DNA of 64,000 nucleotides, from NCBI GenBank assembly GCA_018105865.1, contig CM030852.1, positions 13,961,945 through 14,025,944 of the forward strand, given 5' to 3'. This DNA is from Metaphire vulgaris. Lineage: Eukaryota > Annelida > Clitellata > Crassiclitellata > Megascolecidae. Below are positions 57,151-64,000 of the stretch, piece after piece. The translations under genes were made by a program, and so were the position numbers. Below the pieces are notes generated by a model that had not been told where the DNA came from, made no database searches, and saw only the letters and a list, made by a program, of their open reading frames with translations. Each line of letters opens with the position of its first letter. Position 1 is the first letter of the stretch.

Positions 57151-57326
57151 CAGTGTTTTATCCAGACTCCAGGCCTTTGGGGTGGGGGAATTGACTTGGC
57201 TTGAGGGGAAGAGACACAGTTCAATGCAAAAAAATTGTGCCAGTGCTGGGATTTTTGCGGGGTAGGGAGATTTTTGTGGTTTTTGATGGGGAGATTCCCC
57301 CATAAACAGGCGTGAATAAAACACTG
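57151..57326. mobile_element. hAT-like MITE (CAGTGTTTTATCGAG family), second copy
   Basis: CAGTGTTTTATCCAGACTCC to GGCGTGAATAAAACACTG. The body is shared with 54094-54258. The target duplication is not clear. Confidence 0.8.
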
Positions 57327-58030
57327 GGCTTTATCGAGTGCTCCTCATTACAAGAAACTGTCAGAACAATCTTTGAAAAAGCTAAACTGTGCCTAAGATT
57401 GCGAACCTATAATTGAGTCATTATCACATTTCAGGAAACGATTAAAAATATTATTTACCCATTTAAAAAATTAAATCAAATTATTATTTTTAAAAATATT
57501 AAGAATATTAGAAACCACCAATTATACCAAATTAACCACCAAAAATATAAAATTAAAAATATTATATACCCATATTTTTTACCTCGTCTATCCACCACAG
57601 ACGGTCACCTGATTGTCCGGTGGTCTGTCATCCTGGATTTGATTCGGATTTTGAATAATTCTGATTTGGCGTTCCATCGGACGATGCTTTTACGCTCTAC
57701 GAAGTGCCGCTATGGAAGGTCAAGACTAGATAATGCCAATAACGTCGAAGCTTCTCAGTCAGATCTCAACAACTGTGCAGTAATTACTGTATTCGGCGAA
57801 TTTTTTCCCGACCACATTTGATCCCGGACTTCTAGGATTTCACGGATCACGCACAGACCGCTCCTTCCCTCGTCTGACCCCGCCAAGGTTCGCCGGTCGT
57901 CTGTCGGGGGTTTCGGCGCAGTAATTTACCGCTCCGTAGGACGGGGGCCTGTGACGGCAACTGCCCCCAAGGCTCATTAATCATACCTCGAATAATACTC
58001 AATATATCACAACTTCGCTACACGCGCCCG

Positions 58031-58445
58031 TAACTAGCTATGAAAATAATCCTGCCCCCTTCGGAGCCCCAGCGGGACGCGAATGGGCCCCCGCCAGCTA
58101 AACCATGTTGTCAGTGTCAACAGTCGGCGGCCGGAGACGGAGTAGGGGGGAGGGGAGGCCCGGCGCGAGTCGGTCCCGCCTTGGTACAGTAATTGCGCGC
58201 CTGTCCCGGGGAACGAGGCCGCGTGGCCGCCGGCGAGCGTCCGAGCGCCACCGGGGGTGCCACCCCCCGGCCCGCTAAACGTTCCGCCGCCACCGCCGCC
58301 GCAGATTCCGGATTTCTGCCGAAAATAATAATAACGACGACGACGACGACGACGACGAAGGGGCAATCTTCGTTTGGGAGAATCTCCGAGCACCCCCTCG
58401 GCCAATCAATGCACAGCGCTAGTAACCAGTGCAGTAATGAATTGC
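58031..58445. promoter_or_regulatory. CpG-rich segment upstream of NR4A (candidate promoter)
   Basis: About 400 bp of G+C-rich, CpG-rich sequence (GCGCGCCTGTCCCGGGG, CCGCCGGCGAGCGTCCGAGC) in otherwise AT-rich DNA, 2.7 kb upstream of the NR4A start-codon exon. No TATA box or transcript evidence, so the call is by composition only. Confidence 0.3.
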
Positions 58446-58900
<455 letters not shown>

Positions 58901-59203
58901 CGTCAAACAGACAAACTGCGGCATAGACAGAGATTAAGAGACAGCGATGGAGTCAGAGACAAACACAAAGACAGTCGGGCGGACATACCGACAGACAGAT
59001 AGACACACACACAGAGTCAGACAAGTAGGCAAGCAGAGACAGAGAAGAGATGGAGAGATGGAGAGAAAGATCGAAATTTGGTGATATTCTCCGCGTATTA
59101 GTCCGCGAGATCGCCACCTGCTTCTTCCTCTCCATTGCTAGCTCTCAGTCTATAATTTATTTTCCTTCCATCTGCCCCTCCCTCTTCGCATCCTCTTTTA
59201 CCT

Positions 59204-59205
<2 letters not shown>

Positions 59206-59268
<63 letters not shown>
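59206..59268. repeat. (CT)n(CA)n microsatellite
   Basis: About 22 CT units then 9 CA units, just left of the CRE-like sites at 59277 and 59344. Confidence 0.95.
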
Positions 59269-59269
<1 letters not shown>

Positions 59270-59276
59270 GACTGTG

Positions 59277-59351
59277 TGACGTAACTATCTACGCCCTCTC
59301 CCACGGCTTCGAGAGCGTTCTAAATCGTCTGCTAATCGGTCGCTTACGTCA
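59277..59351. promoter_or_regulatory. Two CRE-like sites (TGACGTAA / TTACGTCA)
   Basis: TGACGTAA at 59277-59284 and its inverse TTACGTCA at 59344-59351 lie 60 bp apart in a GC-richer island about 4 kb upstream of the NR4A start codon. They match CREB/ATF half-consensus. Function is inferred from the known CREB control of NR4A genes. Confidence 0.3.
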
Positions 59352-59453
59352 AAGGAACGTTAGAACTTCAAGGAAATAATCGCAAATAAAACTCCAATTT
59401 CTTTAATCTCTTTCGTCGCCGGCATCAGCAGACAGATTAGTTCAAGTAGGCAG

Positions 59454-59492
<39 letters not shown>

Positions 59493-59859
59493 TTTGAGGG
59501 GTATAATGTGATTTGGAGGGGTAAATAATTAATAAAATTTAATAAAAATCTTAAAAATAATATTAAAAATGTAAAAACTTTTAAAATCTTAAAAAAACGC
59601 ATTAAAAATGTAAGGTAGCCTGATTTTGGGGGCCAGGAATTTTATTTGAGGGGTATAATGTGATTTGGAGGGGTATAAATCTTTAAAAACTTTGAAAATC
59701 TTAAAAAAACGCATTAAAAATGTAAGGTAGCCTGATTTTGGGGGTATATATAATAAGGCTCCATACAATAGGATTGGGAAGGATATCTCCCGTCGAAAAA
59801 CAACTCGGGAGTCCCATAAATCTTGGGGGTGACCCCCTCTGAATAATAATAATAATAAA

Positions 59860-59870
59860 TAATAATAATT

Positions 59871-59906
<36 letters not shown>

Positions 59907-60040
59907 TGATTTTAAACTGATCACTGGTTTAGGAGGCTAAGTAAACCTGTGTGTAAACAACTGAAGTAACTCCCCGCATTCAATAACCTAGTTTGTCGAG
60001 ATAGCCTTTGAATCCGTTTACTGTTTCAACTGTCACTCCC
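59860..60040 (-). mobile_element. SINE body copy with (ATT)n tail
   Basis: The plus-sense blocks TGTGATTTTAAACTGATCAC, TTTAGGAGGCTAAGTAAACC and CATTCAATAACCTAGTTTG match the copy at 12617-12830. An (AAT)n run precedes it on the plus strand. Confidence 0.68.
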
Positions 60041-60325
60041 ACTTCGTCCAAACTGTTCCATTTGTCCACAACCCTTTCTTGGACCCACCCTCTCTGCTTG
60101 TAGGTAGATTAGGTTAGATTGAGTAAGTAACCGAGTGACAAATCCTTTTATAAAAAGTTCTAGTGACAACATGCGCGCCTTTGAAAATACGGCACAGAGC
60201 ATGTCTCTCCTCATGATGATGATATCTGAACATACATAGGCGGATTTTATTAAAGGCTAGGGTAGGCTTAAGCCAGTGGTTCCCAAGCTCTTCAACTCGG
60301 GGGCAAAATCTACTATTCTCGGTAC

Positions 60326-60405
60326 TTAACCCCTTAACCGTGTATTTAACTGTAACTCAATGTAAAATGGACGGATATATCCGGGATCCCCAGTTAAGGG
60401 GTTAA
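60326..60405. mobile_element. TTAA palindromic MITE nested in hAT relic
   Basis: TTAACCCCTTAACCGTGTAT to CCCAGTTAAGGGGTTAA, 80 bp. It is the most intact reference copy in the window and lies inside the hAT relic at 60274-60880. Confidence 0.85.
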
Positions 60406-60615
60406 GCGGGCAAGCACGTTATAAAATTTTAAATGCCTATCAATTTTTATAAAATAAAGACAAATTGTGAGGCTTAATCATACGTAATATCTAAATATCA
60501 GATATAAATTGGTTAGATAATTTTAAATTAGTTTTGAAAACGGCTATTGATTAATCATTAAATTTTAATAATAAGTTTACAAAACTTTGAAATTGTAACC
60601 GTTCTTAACTTCCAG

Positions 60616-60781
60616 TTATTGAAGATTAGATGCCAGTTTTTCAATGTCTGGACACAGAGTTGTGGTACCCAAAGTCACAAGCGCAGCTAGGTTACTGTCA
60701 GTTAGTCTAGAACGTTGCTTGTTTTTAATAATTGTCATCGCAGAAAATAACTGCTCACATCTATAAGTTGATCCAAAACGA
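60616..60781 (-). pseudogene. hAT transposase C-terminal dimerisation fragment
   Basis: The minus-strand frame reads RFGSTYRCEQLFSAMTIIKN, then KQRSRLTDSNLAALVTLGTT, then TLCPDIEKLASNLQ and a stop. The pattern C-E-x-x-F-S-x-M...K.RSRLTD..L is typical of the dimerisation region of animal hAT transposases and their domesticated relatives. Nothing N-terminal to it is preserved. Confidence 0.85.
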
Positions 60782-61217
60782 CAAATATACATTTTTTAAA
60801 TTACTAAAAGGACTCGCGGGCAACTTAGAAAGAGCTGGCGGGCAAAAATTTGCCCGCGGGCAGTGCTTTGGGAACCACTGGCTTAAGCCTACCCAACTAA
60901 TCCCACCAAAACAAAACAAAATTGTTTTTTCCATCAACACCAGGTCTGTCGCGTGCTGAATGGCACCCACAGACCCCTATGCTAGCCTACCCAAATATTA
61001 AACTCTAAATCCACCTATGGATCTGAAATCTTGTGGCTTTTCTGAAACCACGGTAAAACCTCGAATCTGACGACAGCGTGTATGTGTCTAGGGTGCTTGG
61101 CGCCCGTAGCAGAGGGTTAAAAAATTAAATTGGTAAGTTAACAAATCTTTAATTAACAGATTATGACATTTTATTGGCAGAAGATTAAAACTGCAGATGC
61201 ACTTTTCTTGCTTTTAC

Positions 61218-61401
61218 CAGGGGCGTAGCCAGAAATTTTATTTGGGAGGGTATAAATATTTTGGGTGGGTATAAATCTTAATTATAAACCACATAAACCA
61301 TATAAACCACATATAACCACATGTAAATCACATAAAAAGCTTTAAGGTAGACTGATTTGGGGGTATATACCAATATACCCCCCCCCGTCGCTACGCCCCT
61401 G
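61218..61401. mobile_element. hAT-like MITE (GGGGCGTAGCCAGG family), TSD GCTTTTAC
   Basis: CAGGGGCGTAGCCAGAAATT to CGTCGCTACGCCCCTG is flanked by identical GCTTTTAC (61210-61217 and 61402-61409). A related, unflanked fragment with the same GGGGTATAATGTGATTTGG body is duplicated at 59490-59770. Confidence 0.9.
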
Positions 61402-61773
61402 GCTTTTACTGATGCGAACTGGTCTATGATGTGCCCCTCAAAGTCAGTTTTCTCAGTTTCTTCTCTTTCTACGCAGAGTAGAGAACAAAATCAGGAAGTT
61501 TTTTGGTGCCCCATTCAGGTGTCGCCCTGGGCCCTATCTGCCGGCATGGCAGATAGGGCCCAGGGCACGACACTGTCCGAAGACACTTATGAAGCCTTAG
61601 TAAGGCCAATGATTATAAACGGTCTGTTTCAGCGTCGGAGGACCTTGTTCTTCTAATCCATGCTGACAAGGTTTTTGTTGTAATGCTTGAAATTGTTTTC
61701 TTTTCAAACTCAAGGCGCTTCCATTATAAAAAATGACGCTGGTAATTTGATCGTACTACAGTAAGTTATGTCT

Positions 61774-61785
61774 TCGTCGTCGTCG

Positions 61786-61819
<34 letters not shown>

Positions 61820-61976
61820 TATCATCATTATAATCATCATCATCTCTTCTTCTTCTCCTTCTTCTTCATCGTCATCATCATCATCATCATCATCATCATT
61901 ATCATCATCATCATTATAATCATCATCATCTCTTCTTCTTCTTCTTCTTCTTCATCATCATCATCATCATCGTCAG
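61774..61976. repeat. (CAT)n/(CTT)n compound microsatellite, internally duplicated
   Basis: CAT units, then CTT units, then the same order again: a ~90-bp block is duplicated in tandem. Confidence 0.93.
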
Positions 61977-62429
61977 TATTCGGTTATGCCATGTCGCAAA
62001 ATAGACGATAACACACGGATTCACATGTGTAAACTTATGTTAGACCCCTAGGCTCGACCCCCCCCCCCCATTTGTTGAGATACCACCATAGGAAAGGGTG
62101 GAGCTATAGGGGTTGGGCCCCTGCTTTTTGATCCAAGTAAACGCCGCTGCACTGATCACTGATTGGTCCTGAGCGACCACAGTGCACCTCACCGATCAGT
62201 GCGAATGCACGCGTGGACGGAAAAACCTCTCGGAAAAGATCAACTCTTCTATAGTTTTTTTTTCTCTCTCTCTCTCTATCTCTGGGGATCTCTTCGAGAG
62301 GAGAATTTTTTCTTGCGAAAAAAAAACAAAAAAAACCGTCTCCTCCGAAACTATCGACCAGTCGCGTGTCTGCAAGTTCGCCGTATTCGATTTGGCGACA
62401 ATAAATTTCCCCATCTATGATATTTAGCG

Positions 62430-63870
62430 TATATTTAGTCGGTCATCGCCGACAAATGACTCGTCGATAAGTTCGACGATGTCCGTAAGATGTCGCCTCA
62501 AATTGTCGACGTCACCCGCCGAACGGACCGCAGATGTCGGTGATAGCGCCATCTATCAGCCGCCGCCGCCGCCGCCGCCGCTGCAGTTGCTGTCAGTGTT
62601 GTTGCTGGCGAAGTGGTGCTGCGATGTCAGGCACCGCGGATAGTCGTTTACGTTTCGATTGTTGACTTTCCGTTATTATTATTATTATTTATTTCCTGGT
62701 AATTAAGTAAGTAAACGAGTAACTTTGAATTAAAACCCTGTTTTAATTTGTCGTTATTCCGCAATCTGTTTCGACATAAAATCGACCAGTCAATCAATCA
62801 GTCAGTCAGTCAATCAATCAATAAATCAATCAATCGATAGATCGATCAGTGAACTTCTATGGCGCCACTATCATGATGCCTAGGGCATCGGCTCAGGGTT
62901 ATTTCTAGGATTATCACATTGGGGGGGGGGGATCGGTAAATTCTGGGGTTCCCTGCCAAAAAATTCTGGCAAGCAAGAAAAAGGTCATCGCATAGATGAA
63001 ATGGGGGAGGGTGTTGGGGGACGATGTCGGTTTCAAGCTGGGAGGGGGTGTTAGGAGGTGTAAAAATATCCCTGCATCGGCTGATGAAGCACCAAATCCA
63101 ATCCGAATTAGGGGGTCAACAAGTGAAGCTGGAAAGGTCAGTCAGACGGGATTTTTACAAGAGAATCGGTCGCCAGTGGGAGCATTTCAGAACTAGGCAG
63201 TCGTGTTTCTGGCCGTTAATTTTAAATGCTGGCGATGCGTCAGAATACAGGCAGGAGAACTCCCCAGACATAATCGAAGCGTTGCGTTGTGGGTGGTGTG
63301 GTGTTGTCCATTGTCCCAGAAATTCGGACCCCCCAAGCAATTCAAATACAAAGCGAGTTCAATTGGCACTGCTGAAAGTTTCTTCTTCCTTCCTTCCTTC
63401 ATTCCTTCTTTCCTTCCATCCTTCCTTCCTTCCGTTTCATAAGAGCAAATAAGCGAATCACGTGGACACTGTCACGTGACGCGTCCCCGTCGCCGAACCC
63501 CGGTTGCACGCCACTGACCCCGCGGTCGTGGAGCGGCGTCGTCAAAGGTCAAAGGTCGCGGCGGAGGTCGACGAACTCCGCGAACCAGCAGAGTGTGAAG
63601 GGTCTTCCGTCTCTCCCTCCGTCGGCGAAATAAGCGCCACTGCAATCTCTGCAATTTACCTGGAATTCCTCGCTCTTCCCTCGGGTCCTAGCACCCCCTC
63701 CTCTCCCCCGCTTCCTCCTCCTCCTCCCGAGTCTTCTCTCCGCCGACCCACCCCCTCCCCCACCGACTCCCACCCCCACAGCACTGATGGAAGACTTCAT
63801 TGGCAATGGATAATACATTTCATGCCGCCGATGACGACGCAGTAATAGCTAATAGCCGGTCGCCAATTAA
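62430..63870. other. Right-end GC-rich flank, possible NR4A promoter or first exon region
   Basis: Contains (CCG)n at 62563-62582, a SINE-like CTTCTATGGCGCCACTATCA at 62851, (CTTC)n near 63385-63430 and a CpG-rich stretch from 63470 to 63850 with an E-box (CACGTG, 63474) and NBRE/DR1 (63544-63556). No convincing coding frame. Confidence 0.45.
63544..63556 (+). promoter_or_regulatory. NBRE / DR1 nuclear-receptor site
   Basis: AAAGGTCAAAGGTC contains the exact NR4A monomer site AAAGGTCA and, as a whole, a direct repeat of AGGTCR with 1-bp spacing. It is about 330 bp from a strong minus-strand donor at 63871. Regulatory use is inferred. Confidence 0.4.
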
Positions 63871-63930
63871 CTTACCTACCGATGGCCGGTAAGATGGATG
63901 AGTGGGAAATATATGGACTCCTTCTTCCTC
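63871..63930 (-). other. Possible 5' untranslated exon end (strong donor)
   Basis: On the minus strand ATCGGTAG|GTAAGT at about 63871 is a near-consensus splice donor. It could end the first untranslated exon of NR4A, which must lie upstream of 55400. There is no transcript evidence, and the exon start is not visible. Confidence 0.25.
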
Positions 63931-64000
63931 TCTTCCCCCACTCTCTCTCTCTCTTTCTCATACAATTAGTTCTTCTTCTTCCCCTCCCTTCGTTCTTCAA

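Larger units (their letters stand above)
55400..58030. other. NR4A upstream region, first part
   Basis: Contains a GC-rich stretch (55430-55830), a (CTT)n tract (56204-56265), hAT-like MITEs and a LINE-type tail (56970-57010). 57840-57960 is again GC-rich. No coding sequence is recognised. Part of it may be 5' intron of NR4A. Confidence 0.55.
60274..60880 (-). mobile_element. hAT transposon relic with transposase C-terminus, TSD GCTTAAGC
   Basis: The ends CAGTGGTTCCCAAGC and GCTTTGGGAACCACTG are a classic hAT terminal repeat. The flanks are identical GCTTAAGC (60266-60273 and 60881-60888). The 607-bp remnant has lost most of the transposase, keeps a C-terminal piece on the minus strand, and carries a nested TTAA MITE at 60326-60405. 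Confidence 0.93.

Noticed and set aside
63504..63845. 113-codon plus-strand and 89-codon minus-strand frames at the right end
   Set aside because: Pro/Ser- or Gly/Arg-rich low-complexity frames in CpG-rich DNA with no recognisable domain. More likely promoter or UTR.

Overview
The window is nuclear DNA of an invertebrate animal. It has GT-AG and GC-AG introns, bilaterian gene families (neurabin/spinophilin and an NR4A nuclear receptor), GC-rich exons in AT-rich introns, many trinucleotide microsatellites and dense non-autonomous DNA transposons. The protein matches were made by eye to remembered family motifs, so I do not name the species. A marine invertebrate is a guess.

Both genes read on the minus strand, head to tail. 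The left gene is a neurabin/spinophilin (PPP1R9-type) scaffold. Nineteen coding exons can be chained in consistent splice phase from 21745 down to 254, about 1690 codons, and the gene runs off the left edge. Its order is: Ser-rich N-terminal region, RVxF-type PP1 docking motif (KVKF), PDZ domain, coiled coil, then an acidic and low-complexity C-terminal extension I do not recognise. Two large exons each need a one-base frame correction, and two neighbouring introns around the PDZ exon use GC-AG borders.

The right gene is an NR4A (NGFI-B/Nurr1/DHR38) orphan nuclear receptor. Eight coding exons between 55372 and 41012 join in phase without correction to an 865-codon frame: long AF-1 region, two zinc fingers split by an intron after the first, T/A-box, hinge and ligand-binding domain. 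The last helix does not look like the usual NR4A AF-2. A strong acceptor at 55400 puts the 5' untranslated exon(s) upstream. The 55.4-64 kb flank is GC-rich in places and holds CRE-like sites and an NBRE/DR1 site.

The rest (introns, 21.8-41.0 kb, and 55.4-64 kb) is mostly repeats. At least ten short hAT-like elements have terminal CAG..CTG inverted repeats and exact or near-exact 8-bp target duplications. There are also TA-flanked mariner/pogo-like MITEs, a TTAA-flanked palindromic MITE family, LINE 3' fragments, tRNA- and 5S-derived SINE-like pieces, a decayed terminal-inverted-repeat transposon at 33.5-35.6 kb, and a hAT relic at 60.3-60.9 kb that keeps a transposase C-terminus.

The most unusual structure is at 22018-23221. 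Two copies of one hAT-like MITE flank a ~207-bp satellite array, and the whole block sits inside a TTAA palindromic MITE between exact ATGGACGG duplications. It looks like a composite transposition that carried a satellite. The same satellite forms a head-to-head fold-back inside the last NR4A intron.
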